From Amborella trichopoda (lineage: Eukaryota; Streptophyta; Magnoliopsida; Amborellales; Amborellaceae): a DNA stretch of 64,000 bases. Location of the stretch: the NCBI RefSeq assembly GCF_000471905.2, contig NW_006500342.1, positions 211,124 through 275,123 on the forward strand, in the 5' to 3' direction. The position numbers and the translations under genes are program-made. Numbering within the stretch: position 1 is the first letter of the stretch; each line of letters begins with the position of its first letter. Shown here in pieces: positions 1-12,597 of the stretch. The notes beneath the pieces are model-generated. The model saw only the letters and a list, made by a program, of their open reading frames with translations, was not told the DNA's origin and ran no database searches.

Positions 1-1055
1 GACCTTAAACACGCATTCAACAAAAAACAATGGGAATGGTATACCTGGACAAGGGAACGCCATGAGAAAAAATGACGGATCAGCATGGTCACGAAACTAT
101 GAGTAAAAGAGTTTCATGAAAATAAAACCCGGGCATGGTGAAAACCCCAAAGGGCACCATGAGTAAAAACGGATGAAAATGGTAGACATGGCCGCAAGGT
201 CATGGCTAAAACAACCCAAAAATTGAGGAGGTTGATGAAAACCTTCTTTAAGGCACCACTTCTCCAGTCCAGGTGAAAACTCGTAAAGGGTGCTTAGACG
301 AACAAAAAGCAGGTTGACGCAACATCACTGTCTCAGCAGGCACCTAATTGTCAAATAGGCATAATTCTGGCTAATGAGGTTCAAACAAAATCATCAACTG
401 CTTGCATCCAATCACAACAAAAAATGGCTCACCTGAGAGTGAGAGCCCCATAAGATTTCCACACTTCAACACCAACAACAAAACAAGCACACTACACGAA
501 GGCAAGAAACTGACAAAGCCAGGGCTGACCAAAGACTTCTGGCTGCCTCACCAAAATCACCTCATGCTGATCTGCCTAGACCTTTGGGACAGGCCAACAA
601 AAAAGCCCCCGACTGGACCCGACATATGGGGCCCATAGAGGTACCTTGATTGTCAAAATAAAACCTAGTGTAGCAGTAAACAACGCCAACCAAAGGCTCT
701 TTGGCTCTCAATCCAATAGTGTCTTAAAGCATGGAACTTGGCTGCCAGATAGGCCTGATTCTGACCAACAAGGTCCATACAAAATCCTTAGCTGTCAAAA
801 TCACAAATAGTCCCTTGAGGGTGAGGACTTCGACATGATCCCTCAAAATTCTCTTCTCTCCCAAAAGTTTCCACGAATGGACTTGCACATTGCATCCAAA
901 AGTCTGAGCATCCTAGTTATAGTCTTACATGGATCTCCTCGACGTTCATGTGGTCTTGTGGCTAAGAAGAAAAAAGAAATAAAGCCAGAGGAAATTTTTC
1001 AAATGATTGTACTTCTCACTTCTCTCGAAGAACAACAATCGGTGGAGAATTCTAT
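1..1055 (+). mobile_element. 3' internal tail of Tat-type element 0
   Basis: This stretch has no credible gene. It matches, in the same orientation, the tail of element 1 at about 37800-39044: shared phrases include the 'gtaaaagagtttcatg', 'gaaaaccccaaa' and 'ctctcgaagaacaacaatcggtgg' motifs (the last just before the LTR). The reverse complement also appears at 19202-20180 and 52578-53340. It is the non-coding segment between the antisense aORF promoter block and the 3' LTR. The rest of the element lies left of the window. Short ORFs here are not conserved among copies and are not called. Confidence 0.75.
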
Positions 1056-3873
1056 TGCAGCACCATGGTTCCCCGATGGGGAATAAGAAAAGAGAAGCCG
1101 GTACAAAAGCCAAACAAAATAGTAAGAATTTCAACAATCTCAGAACTGCCCCACAACAGATCAAGATCTCCATAAGGACTTCTAAAAGTCTCTTGCCAAG
1201 ATTTGTCACACTCCGGCATGTATAAGGCAATCCAGATTGAGAAGTAGTTTCGGCAGAATCAGTCTCTAGCACCCTGAAACGGACCCTTATAAATGGAACC
1301 ATACTTTTAGAGCATCAAACGACCATGGGACCATTGCCATTGAATCCGGCATGGTTGAAAACCGCCATGGGTCAAATTTTAGCTTAAACGGACACTCTAG
1401 GAAAATGTTATAGGTAAAAGATCAAAACAAGAGGAGCCACGCACTATTCCCATGCGGCCACCCTGAAACTAAACTCCATTAAAGGGACAATCATGAACAG
1501 TGACTTGATATTCTTATATCTCCCTCATCTGAGATCGAATCATGCTCAAACTTACCGAAGAGTGTTCATCTCATCGAAACGAGCGTTTCGATATGTGACA
1601 CGCCCCGTAACGACACCCGAGTGCAAAGAAAAGCTAGAGAGAAGTTGTCGATTCGTGAAGAAAGTTGCAAAAAAATCAGCTGCAACACACCTCGGGAGAG
1701 CGGCCGAATCACGTGCTCTTAAACCTGATCCACGTGAAACCAGTTCCACCACATGCATAAGGCCCATGGCTATCACCGGTCTGAACCTCGTGAATGAAAA
1801 ACCATCAGATTTCGCACATGAAGCCGATGAAATTGCTACAAATTCCAGTATCGAAATTCCAGATTCCGACCAAAACTCAAAAGTTGCGAAATCTTCATCC
1901 GAGCACAAAGTCAAGCTGTGTGTGTTGCCACGCAATCATGACGGCATGCTCAGTGTGATCCCATGAAGAAACCATTGAAAAACATCAATGAACAAGCACA
2001 CTATCAATATGAAGTTTGCAAGATTCATTCAAACTTCAAGTCATATGATCGTGGCCTAAAAACATGATCCATGGAACGAAGTTGGTATCAAATCAATCAC
2101 TATGACAAGCTCTACAAGAAAACAATAATCTTTTAATCAAACGGGCACCAGAGCAACCCCCGATCATCCATGAAAGATCACGCATGTTCTAGGGCAGCAG
2201 CAAGGACTGTTTTGGAATTCCAAGAATTGTTAGAAAGTCTAAAATATATCATTTTGAACCCTATTTTCCTATTTAATTTAATTAAGTTAAATCTTAATTT
2301 CCAGCAATTAGGTTTAATTTTGATCATCCACTCATGTTTGGGCAAAAATCTATATATATCACGTACTATTATTATATGCAAACACTTGGCTAAAGAGTCT
2401 TTTGCTTAATAAAATCTCTGTTTCTTTTTACTGTTGGGTCACATTATAAGAGAGAGAGGAAGGTGAGAGAAACATTTAGATCAGTACCCCTAGGCTCAAG
2501 GTAAATCTTTCTCTCTCTTCACTTCCTTTCTTCTTCTCTCTCTTCTTCTCATTCTTCTTCTTTCTTTGGGCTTTTCTCAAAGACGATGCACTGCAGTGGT
2601 AGTGCCATACATGCCTCTTTCTTTCTTTCTTCTCCTGTGATTCCACAGGTCGCGCTTGGTGATGGCAGCACCATGTGAGAGCTTCTTTCTCCTTCTTTTT
2701 GTCTATCTCTAGCTCTCGACAAGGCTCGCAGACAGCGTTGCTCATCGTTGTCCATAGATATGTCTTCGACGTCTCTGTGAGGAGCACAGATCGTAAAGTT
2801 TATCGCCGCCCGTAGGGGTCTTCCCATATTGCATGCATATAGTAGACAACGATGAGTATTGCCGTCCGACACTTATTGCCGTCCGCAGGCCTCTTTTCGT
2901 GCTTTCGGTGCTCATCACTGTCCACAGGTTTTTTTTGCATCCCACGCCTATCGCTGTGTGCCTCAGAAGGAACTATCGCCGCGTGCTTCACAAGAGGCTA
3001 CCGCTGCGCACTTCACAGGAGCCTATCGCCACCCGCGAAGGGGTGTGCTGCCTTCTCGTGATGTTAAAGGCAATGCTTAGCACCACCTATAGTTGACCTC
3101 TCACCCTCCAGCCATGAGCAGTAGTGCTAGCGTTGTCCAAGGTCCATGACACTGCTACTCCGCGGCTGTGAATGATGATGCTTAAACGCCGTCGGGACCC
3201 CATCTCTTTGTCGTTTCGCGCTCCCTCCTCATTATTTTCTGTTCTCACTTGACAGAGGGAGACTCGACATGACATTGTTGTAGCAGTCTGGTTGTCGAGC
3301 AGTATTGCTATCGAATTGGTTCTAAGTACCTTGCCCGTCTTGCTGGCACACCAGATTAAGACAGTCGTATCGGCCTCGATTTCGAGTAGTATTGCTGCTG
3401 TGTTAATCTTGAGTACTATGCCCATCCTGCTACCACTCCGAGTCGGTCACTGGTTCAGCTATCATGCTAGTCTCATCCCCTTATCAAGTTCCCTTCTCTG
3501 TCTTATTCGAACCTTCCACTTCATCACCCTCACTAATGAATGTGCATTGCTCTAAGATAAGGGTGGGCTCTTCGGGTCACTTGTCTTGCAAGTTAACCAT
3601 GATAATGTTGTGTAAAAAACAAGGAGATTGCAGGTCAAGGGAGGCGATTTTGAACCAGCTGAAGAAGCAGGGGGTCTTTCAATTGTGATCTAAGGGGTGC
3701 TTGTACGAGTCTGCTCGAGTAAGTCACAGACCTAGGTGAAGTTGATCCCCACCTCACATTAAAATTCCTCTCTCTCTAGTTGGACACCTGCTCTTGTTCT
3801 ATGAACGAGGTTTCTGAGAGAGCGATCTCAGTTCTCGAGTCTTTTGAATCCGAGACACGTGTCACCTGATCAA
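1056..3873 (+). mobile_element. Long LTR of element 0, terminus lost
   Basis: This is an LTR of the window's main family, about 2.8 kb. It runs in the same order as the LTRs at 22399, 39045 and (inverted) 49952: a start after the tail junction, a region with 'agctagagagaagttg', a TATA motif near 2350, a pyrimidine-rich leader, GC-rich 'atcgccgcccg' repeats, then the 'gagagagcgatctca' block near 3815. The usual last ~75 bp, ending TTAACCA, are missing. Homology stops near 3873, where the purine-rich array begins. The start at 1056 is estimated from the junction with the tail, since the usual TGTTGGAAGG opening is altered here. Confidence 0.75.
2350..2360 (+). promoter_or_regulatory. LTR TATA box
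   Basis: A run of 'ctatatatatc' lies about 1.3 kb into the LTR. The same place holds TATA motifs in the copies at 40321 and, inverted, 51285. About 100 bp downstream, the shared 'gagagag' and CT-rich stretch would be the start of the transcribed R region. Confidence 0.5.
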
Positions 3874-6800
3874 TCATGTCCCATGAATTTGCACATCTCT
3901 TAATCATGTCCCATGAATTTGATCTCTTTTCAAAGAATAATTTTCACCATTCATATCAATTGATAGGGAAAGAGATAAAGAGAGGGAGAGAGGGAAAATC
4001 AGAGATAGATAAATCTGGGGGGAGAGATTTTAGGAAAGAGAGATTTAACGAAAGAAAACAGGGAGAAAAATATGGCATTGAGAAGAGGGGGAAATAATAT
4101 TTTGTTGGCAAGAGATCGCGAGACAGAGAGAACGAAGAGAGAGAGAGGTATGGCATTGAGAAGAGGGAAAGACAATGAAGAGAGAGGGCAATTATAATGC
4201 ATCATCATTGTAAAATAGAATCACCAAATTCAAACACAGTAAAGGGGAAAAAACTTGTTTCAAATATCAAAATTCATCATACTGAGAGAGAGCAAAGAAA
4301 GAAACTTAAGATGATGATGGAGAGAGTTCGTTGTATTGGGAGAGAAAAGAGAGAAATTTAAGAGGGTGATAGAGAGAGTTTGTTGGAGATGTATGTTCCA
4401 GTTCTCTAAATTCATCCTTTTGAGAGTGCAAGAGAGACACAATTAAGAGGATGACAAAGTGAGTTCATTGGAGAGTTTGAGATAAAGATCATATTCCTAG
4501 ATAAGCTAATTAAAAAATTCTATCTTTTTATTTATATCTCGTTCTCTTTCTTTCAATGCTCTCTCTCTTTCTCTACTTCTCAATACATGCAACAAATTAT
4601 GAATTTTAGATTTTATTCTCTCATACCCTCTAAAATTCTACCTTTCCATTTATCTCTCTTTCTCAGAGCGCTCTACTTCTCTATCCATGCACCAATTTTA
4701 TCAAAGCGAAAGAGAGAAAGAGAGAGAGGCATGATTACTTTGTCACATTCCAATGTTTTGCTCAACTCCTAATCACGCACCATCTAAATTTAATGTTCTT
4801 TTAAAATATAATCTTCACCTTCCATATATATTGAAAGGAAAAGAGAGAAAGAGAAGGAGAGGGATAAAATATGAGACAGGCAAATGTGAGGGAGATATTT
4901 AAGGAAAAAGATTTGATTTTGGCAGAGAGATTTAAGGAAAGGAAAGAGGGAGAGAAATATGGCGTTAGAAACAGGGAGCGAGTAATATGGGTTGGGAAGA
5001 GGAAGACAAAGAGAATGAAGAGAAAGAGAAAGAGAGGTATGGCATTGAAAAGAGTGAGAGAGAGAATGAAGAGAGAGAGAGGGCATTTATAGTTTATTTT
5101 CATTGAAAAATAAAAAATTCCAAATTGAAACATAGTAAGAGGAAAATAACATGTTCCAAGGATCCAAATTCATTGTATATATAAAGAGAGAAGAGAGAAA
5201 CTTAAGTAGATAATTAGAGAGTTCATTGTATAGAGAGAAAGAGAGGAGAGAAATTTAAGATAATGATGGAGAGAGTACGTTAGAGATCCATGTTCCAAAG
5301 CTCTAAATTCATTGCATGTAGAGACCAAGAGAAGAGAGAAATTTAAGAGGATGATAGAAGAGTTCGTTGGAGATGGAAATAGAAAGAGTGTGTTTTCTAG
5401 TTAAGCTCATTCTAAAACTCTATCTTTTTGTTAAGTATCTCTCTCTTACAATCATTGCTCTCTCACTTTCTCTCAATGCTCTACTTCTCAATCCACACAC
5501 CAATTTAGGAACTTTAGATTTCACTCTCTCATACTTTCTAAGTAATATCATATCTTCTAAAGAGGCTCGTTCAAAAATTCTACCTTTTCATTTGTCTCTC
5601 TCTTTCTCTCAACATTCTCCTTCTCTATCCATGCACTAATTCTTTCAAGAGCGAAAGAGGGAAAGAGAGGGAGGCATAACTAGTTTGTCACCTTCAAAAT
5701 GTTTAACACATCTCCTAATCATGTCCTTTTAAAATTTGATCTTCTTTTAAAATATAATCTTCACCTTCAACATCTATTTAGAGGGAATGAGAGAAAGAGA
5801 GGGAGAGGGAGAGAATATGAGAGAGATAAATATGGGGGGTGAGACTTAAGAAAAGGGAGATTTGATTTTGGGGGAGCGTTTTCAGAAAAGAAAAGAGAGA
5901 GAGAAAGAGAATGAAGGAGTTATGGCATTGGGAAAGGGACAGAGAGAATGGAGAGAGAAAGAGGGAAATTATAGTTCACCATCATTGAAAAATAAAAAAC
6001 ACCAAATTCAAAATAAGTACGAGAAAAATAACATGTTCCAATCATCGAAATTCATCGTATAGAGATTGAGATATGAGAGAAACTTAAGAGGATGATAAAG
6101 AGTTTGTTGTATAGCGAGAGAAGAGAGAAATTTAAGGGGACGATAGAGAGTGTTCGTTGGATATGCATTTTCCAATGCTCTAAATTCATCATGGAGGAGA
6201 GAAATTTTAGAGGATGATATAGAGATTTCAATAGATAAAAGGAGAGAAGAGATAGAGTTAAGGAGATGATAGAAAGTTTTCATTGCAGATGCATGTTCGA
6301 ATGCTTTAAATTCATCGTATAGAGAGAGAAGAGAGAAATTTAAGAGAAGGATACAGCGTGTCCATTGAAGAGGGAGAGAGAAAGAGTATTTCCTAGATAA
6401 GCTTATTCTAAATTTCTATCATTCTATTTATATCTCTCTCTCTTTCTATCAATGTTCTCTCTCAATCTCTCAACGCGCGACTTCTCATTCCACGCACCAA
6501 CTTAGGAACTTTAGTTTTCATTCTCCCATGCTCTGTAAGTAATATCATGTTCCTTAAATAGGCTCATTCTAAAATTCTACCCTTCCATATATCTCTCTTT
6601 TTCTCTCAATGCACTCCTCTATCCACACACCAATTCTACCAAGAGTGAAAGCGGGAAAGAGACGGAGGCATAATTATTTTGTCACCTTCTAAATATTTTG
6701 TACATATCCTAATCACGTCTCATCTAAATTTAATCTCATTTAAAAATATAGTTTTTACCTTGATATCATTTGAGATGGAAAGAGAGAAAGAGAGGGAGAG

Positions 6801-8596
6801 AAGGAGAATAGGAGAGAGATACATATTGGGGAAAACATTTAAGGAAAGAGAGATTGATTTTGGAGGAGAGATTTAAGGAAAGAAAAGAGGGAGAGAAATA
6901 TGGCATTACAAAGAGAGAGAGAATAATTGTTGAAAAGAGATAGAGAGAGAGAACGAAGAGTGAGAGAGAGGTATAACGTTGAGAAGTGGAAGAGAGACGA
7001 CTATTATAGTTTATCATTATTGAAAAAAATAAGGAATTAACCTATTCCAATGATCCAAATTCATCGTATAGAGAGAGAGAGCATAGAGAGAAACTTAAGA
7101 GAATGATAAAGAGAGAGAAGATTGAGAGAGTTCGTTGGAGATGCCTCTTCCATTGCTCTAAATTCTTCCATTGCTCTAAATTCATCGTATAGTTAGAAGA
7201 GAGAAATTTAAGAGGATGATAGAGAGCGTTTGTTGGAGTGTGAGAGAGAAATAGTATGTTTGCTCAATACGTTCATTTTAAAGTTTTATCCTTTTATTTA
7301 TTTTTCTCTCTTTCTATCAATGCTCTCTCTTTCTCTCAACGCTCTACTTCTCAATCCACGCACTAATTTAGGAATTTTAGATTTCATTCTCTCATGCTCT
7401 CTATTGAATTTCATGTTTCCTAAATATGCTCGTTCTAAAATTCTACCCTTCCATTTATCTCTCTATATCTCTCAACTCTCTCATTCTTTATCCACACACC
7501 AATTCTATCAAAAGCAAAAGCGGGAAAGAGCGGGAGGCATTGTTATTTTGTCACCTTTTAAATGTTTTACACATCTCCTAAGTATGCACCACTTAAATTT
7601 ACTCTTCCTTTAAAATATGATCTTCACCTTCCATATTTATTAAGAGGGAGCGATAGAGAAAATAGGAGAGAGGTAAATATGGGGGTAGAGATTTAAAGAA
7701 AGAGAGATTCGATTTTGGGGAGATATTTAAGTGAAGGAAAGTAGGGAGAGAATTATAGCGTTGGGAAAAGGAAGTGAGAAATATGGGTTGGGAAGAGGTA
7801 AAGAAAGAGAACAAAATAAGTAAAGGTATGGTGTTGAGAAGAGGGAGATTGAGAATGGAGATAGAGAGAGGGCAATTAAAGATCACCACCCTTTGAAAAA
7901 TAAAAGATTCCAAATTCAAACAAAGTATGAGGGAAATAAGTTGTTCCAATGATTCAAATTCGTCGTATAGAGAGAGAGATAAAGAGAAGGGAGGAACTTA
8001 AGAGGATGGCAAAGATAGCTCGTTGTATATAGAGAGAGAAGAGAGAAATTTGAAATGGTGATAGAGAGAGTTTGTCAGCTATGCATGTTCCAATGCTCTA
8101 AATTCATCATATAGAGGAAGCGATAAGTAATAAATTTAAGAGGATGATAGAGAGAGTTCGTTGGAGCAGGAGAGAGAATGAGCATGTTTCATAGATAAGA
8201 TCTTTCTAAAATTCTATCTTTTTATTTATATATCTCTCTCTTTCAATCAATGCTCTCTCTCTCTTCTTCTTAATCCCAACTTCTCAATCCAGGCATCAAT
8301 TTAGGAAATTTATATTTCAATCCCTCATGCTCTCTAAGTGATATCATGTTTCCAAAATAGGCTCGTTCTAAAATTCTTCTTTCCTAGTAATCTCTCTCTT
8401 TCTCTCAACACTCTCCTTCTCTATTCATGCACCAATTCTATCAAGAGCAAAAGAGGGAAAGAAAGGGAGACATTATTATTTTATCATCTTCCTAATTTTT
8501 GACACATCTCCTAATCACGTCCCATCAAAATTTAATCTTCTTTTAAAACAAAATATTCACCATCTACATCTATTGAGAAGGAAAGAGAGAAAGAGA

Positions 8597-8615
8597 GGGA
8601 GGGAGGGAGGGAGGG
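8597..8615 (+). other. G-quadruplex motif
   Basis: Five GGG tracts are separated by single A residues (GGGAGGGAGGGAGGGAGGG). This meets the usual G4 rule with one-base loops. It lies in the purine-rich half of one array unit; the matching positions of other units have only 'agagagggagag'. Confidence 0.6.
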
Positions 8616-9934
8616 AGAATAAGAAGAGAGATAAATATGGGGAGCGATTTAAGGAAATAAATATTTGATTATGGGTTTGAGATTTACAGAAAGAAATGAG
8701 GGAGAGAAATATGGCCTTGGGATGAGGGAGAGAGAAATATGCCATTGGGAAGAGGAGGAGAGAAATATGGGTTGGGTAGAGGGAGAGAGAAATTGGGTTG
8801 GGAAGAGGGAGAGAGAGAGAACAAAGAGAGAGAGCGAGGTAAGGTGTTGGGAAGTAGGAGAGAGAATAAAGTGAGAGAGAGACAGATCAATTATCGTTCA
8901 TCATCATTGAAAAATAAAAAACAACAAATTCAAACAAAGTAAGGGAAATAACATGTTCCAATGATCCAAATTCATTGTATAAAAAGAAAGAGAAGACAAA
9001 AACTTAAGAGGAAGATATAGAGAGTTTGTTGAAGAGAGAGAGAGAGATAAGAGAGAAATTTAAGAGGATGATAGATAGAGTTCATTGGAGATGCCTGATC
9101 CAATGCTTTAAATTCATCGTACAACGAAAGAAGAGAGAAATTTAAGAGGATAATAAAAAGGGAGAGAGAAAGAGCATGTTTCCTAGATAAGCTAATTCTA
9201 AAACTCTATCTTTCTATTTATATCTCTCTCTTTCTATCAATGCTTTATCTATTTCTCTCAACGTTCCACTTCTCAATCCACACACCAATTTAGGAACCTT
9301 AGATTTCATTCTCTCATGCTCTTTATGTAATATCATGTTTCTTAAATAGGCACATTTTAAAGCTGTACCTTTCCATTCGTCTCTATCTTTCTCTCAACCC
9401 TCCTTGTCTATCCACGTGACAATTCTATCAAGGGCATAAAAGGGAAACATAATTATTTTACCACTTACCAAATTTTTTGTATATCTCCTATTCACGTCCC
9501 ATCAAAATTTAATCAACATTCAAAATATAATCTTCACCTTCCATATCCATCGAGAGGAAAAGCGAGAAAGAGAGGGTGAGAGAGAAAATAGAAGAGAGAT
9601 AAATATGGGGAAGGGATTTGAGAAAAGAGAGATTTGATTTTGGAGGAGAGATTTAAGGAAAGAAAAGATAGAGAGATATATGGCATTGAGGTGAGGGCGA
9701 GAGAGAATGAAGCGAGAGATGGCAATTATAGTTCATCATCATTGAAAAATAAAAATTACCAAATTCAAACAAAGTAAAAGGAAAATAACTTGTTCTAATG
9801 ACCCAAATTCATTGTATAAAGAGCGAAGACAAAAATTTAAGAGGATGGTAGAGAGCTTAATTCATAAAGAGAGAAAAGGGAGAAATTTAAGAGGATAATA
9901 GAGAGAGCTCATTAGAGATGCCAGATTAATCATG

Positions 9935-9955
9935 TATATATATATATATATATAT
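9935..9955. repeat. (TA)n microsatellite
   Basis: About ten TA dinucleotides interrupt one array unit, where the other units read 'ccaatgctctaaattcatcg'. It is a local expansion within that copy. Confidence 0.85.
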
Positions 9956-12103
9956 CAGAGGATGATAGAGAGAGTTCGTTGGAGAGGAAGAGAGAAAGTG
10001 CATGTTTCTTAGATAAGCTCATTCTCAAGTTCTATCTTTCTATTTATATCTCTCTCTCTTTCTATCAATCTTCTCTCTGTTTCTCTCAATGCTCTACTCC
10101 TCAATCCACGCACCAATTTAGGAAGTTTAGCTTTCATTCTCTCATACTCTATACCTAATATAATGTTTTTTAAATAGGCTTGTTCTTAAACTCTACCTCT
10201 TCATTTATCTCTCTCTTTCCCTCAATGCTCTCCTTCTCTCTTCAGGCACCAATTCTATCAAGAGCGAAAGAGTGAAAAAGAGGAGGCATAATTATTTTGT
10301 CACATTCTAAGTTTTTTGCACTTCTCCTAACCACGTCCCATCTAAATTTAATCTCCTTTCAAATTAAAATCTTCACATTCCATATCAATTGAGAGGGAAA
10401 GAGAAAAGAGAGGGAGACAGAGAGAATAAGAGAGAGATAAATATTGGGGGAGAGATTTATGGATAGATATTTGATTTTGGAGAAGAGATTTAAGGAAAGA
10501 AAAGATGGGGAGAAGTATGGTGTTAGGAAGAGGGAAAGAGAAATATTTGTCAAGATGAGATACAGAGAGAACAAGAGAGAGAGAGATATATTATTGGGAG
10601 AGAGAATGAAGAGAGAGGGCAATTTACAGTTCATTATCACTGTAAAATATAAAACACCAATTTCAAACAAAGTAAAGGAGAAATGACCTGTTGCAATGAT
10701 CCAAATTACTCTTATTGAGAGAAACTTAAGATGATGATAGAGAGAGTTTGTTGTATTGAGAGAGACAAGAAAGAAATTTAAGAGGATAATAGAGAGAGTT
10801 TGTTAGAGATGCCCGTTCCAATGCTTTAAATTCATCGTACTCAGATAGCGAGAAGAGAGAAATTAAAGAGGACGACTGAGAGAGTGTGTTGGTGAGGGAG
10901 AGAGAAAGAGCATGTTTAAGCTCAATTTAAAATGCTTTCTTTCTATTTATATATCTCTCTCTTTCTATCAATGCTCTCTCTCTTTCTCTCAACACTCTAC
11001 TTCTCAATCTACATACTAGTTTAGAAAATTTAAATTTCATTCTCTCAAGCTCTCTAGGTTATATTATGTATCCTAAATAAGCTCGTTCTAAATTTCTATG
11101 CTTCCATTTATCTCTCTCTTTATTTCAGCGCTCTTCTTTTTTATCCATGCACCAATTCTATCAAGAGCGAAAGAAGAGAAAGAAGGGAGGTATAATTATT
11201 TAGTCACCTTCCAAATGTTTTGCACATTTCCTAATCACGTCCCATCCAAATTTAATCTTTTCTCAAAATATAATCTTCACATTCGATATCTATTAAGAGG
11301 AAAGAGAGAAAGAGAGGGAGCGTGAGAGAGAATATCAGAGAGATAAATATGGGGGAAGATATTTAAGGAAAGGGAGACTTCATTTTTGGGGAGATTGGTT
11401 AGCTGCCTTGATCTTGCCCTCCAAGTCAGGATGACCTGGTGGCACGCGTCTCGGGTTTCAGGGAAACCCGAAAGTTGAGATCGCTCTCTCAGGAACTTTT
11501 TTAGGAAACAAGGGCAAGTATACCAACCAATGATAGAGGAATTTATTGTGAGGCGACACATACCTCACCTGGGTTTGTGACTCACTCGGGATGACTCACG
11601 TGGGTGCCCTCTTAGATCATGACGAAAAAGCACCCCAGTCCTTCAACTGGTTTGAAATCGCCTCCCTTGACCTGTACTCTCATATTTCTATGATCACACA
11701 CACATGGTTAATTTATAAGACAAGTGGGCCAAGGGACCCCACCTTGTCTTTAGGCGAATGCACACAGTCGTGCACATTCGAGAGAAGAAAGAAAAGGAAT
11801 GAGATGAAGATCGGGGTGATAAGAGGAGAAGAACGAGATAGAATAGAGGAAAGGGAAGAGAACAATTTGACTAAGCAGCTAGACTAGCACACTAGCTAGA
11901 TAAGTAAGTGATTGACCCGTTGTCGTAGCAAGACGGGCACGGTAACTCAGACCGACACGACAACAATACTACTCGAGGACAGAGCGAACACTAATCGACC
12001 TGACACAATGGTTCGCCTGTCCTGGCAGCAAGACGGGCATGGTAACACTGATCGGTATGACAGCAATACTGCTCGATGACAAGACTATTATGGTGGTGCC
12101 AAA

Positions 12104-12597
12104 CTTAGCCTCCCTTGATCCAACGAGAGGGAAAGAGAGAGGGAGAAGAAAAGAGATAAAAAAGGAAGGAGAGATAAGAGATATAAAAGAAAGAGAAAGA
12201 AGTGGAGAAGAAGAAGATAAGAGAAATGAAAAGATGGGAGATTAAGAGGGAAAATGGGGAGAGAAAAAAATAAGATAAGAGGGGAGTAGAGTAGAAGAGA
12301 AGAGAAAAGAAGAAGAAAAGAGGAGAAGATAATAAAGGAGGGAAGAGAGAGGAAAGAAGAAGAGAGGGAAAGAGAAGAAAAGAAAGGAAGAAGAGCGAAG
12401 AGAAAGAAAGGATGAAAGAGATAGGAGAGGGCGGGAGAGAGAGGGAAGAAGAGAGAGAAAGAGGAAAAAAAAGAGAGAAAAAAGAAGAGCGAGAAGGGAA
12501 GAAGAGAGAGAAAGAGGAAAAAGAAGAGAGAAAAAAGAAGAGCGAGAAGGGAAGAAGAGAGTCGAAGGAAGAGTGAGAAGGAAGAGAGCGGAAGAAA
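12104..12597. repeat. Nearly pure purine tract
   Basis: About 490 bp are composed almost only of A and G, built on AGAGAAAG and GAAGAAGAG variants. It lies in the expanded leader of the inverted LTR. On the minus strand it would be an extreme pyrimidine tract in the transcribed region. Long Ser/Leu/Phe ORFs here are composition artefacts. Confidence 0.85.

Larger units (their letters stand above)
3874..11395. repeat. Purine-rich tandem array, ~0.9 kb period, ~8 copies
   Basis: A recurring landmark ('gtcac...cacatctcctaatcacgtccc') appears near 4733, 5680, 6670, 7540, 8472, 9440, 10290 and 11190, giving spacings of roughly 850-990 bp. Each unit has a GA-rich half ('gagagaaatatggcattg', 'gggcaattatagttcatc') and a CT-rich half ('tctctctttctctcaacgctc'). 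Inside it are three or four ~80 bp subrepeats built on 'gagaaatttaagaggatga' and 'ccaatgctctaaattcatc'. Copies differ by many substitutions and small indels, so this is an old array. ORFs rich in Ser, Leu and Phe on the minus strand are artefacts of the CT composition. No gene is seen in the 7.5 kb. Confidence 0.9.

Noticed and set aside
1493-1966. 157-codon ORF in the first LTR, with parallel ORFs in other LTR copies
   Set aside because: The frame is broken in the matching part of other LTRs, and the opposite strand has a similar frame. It lies in the LTR promoter half, so coding is unlikely.
2081-2099. 'gttggtatcaaatcaatc' in each LTR as a Met-tRNA primer-binding site
   Set aside because: It resembles TGGTATCA, but it is in the middle of the LTR in every copy, whereas a better PBS follows the LTR end.
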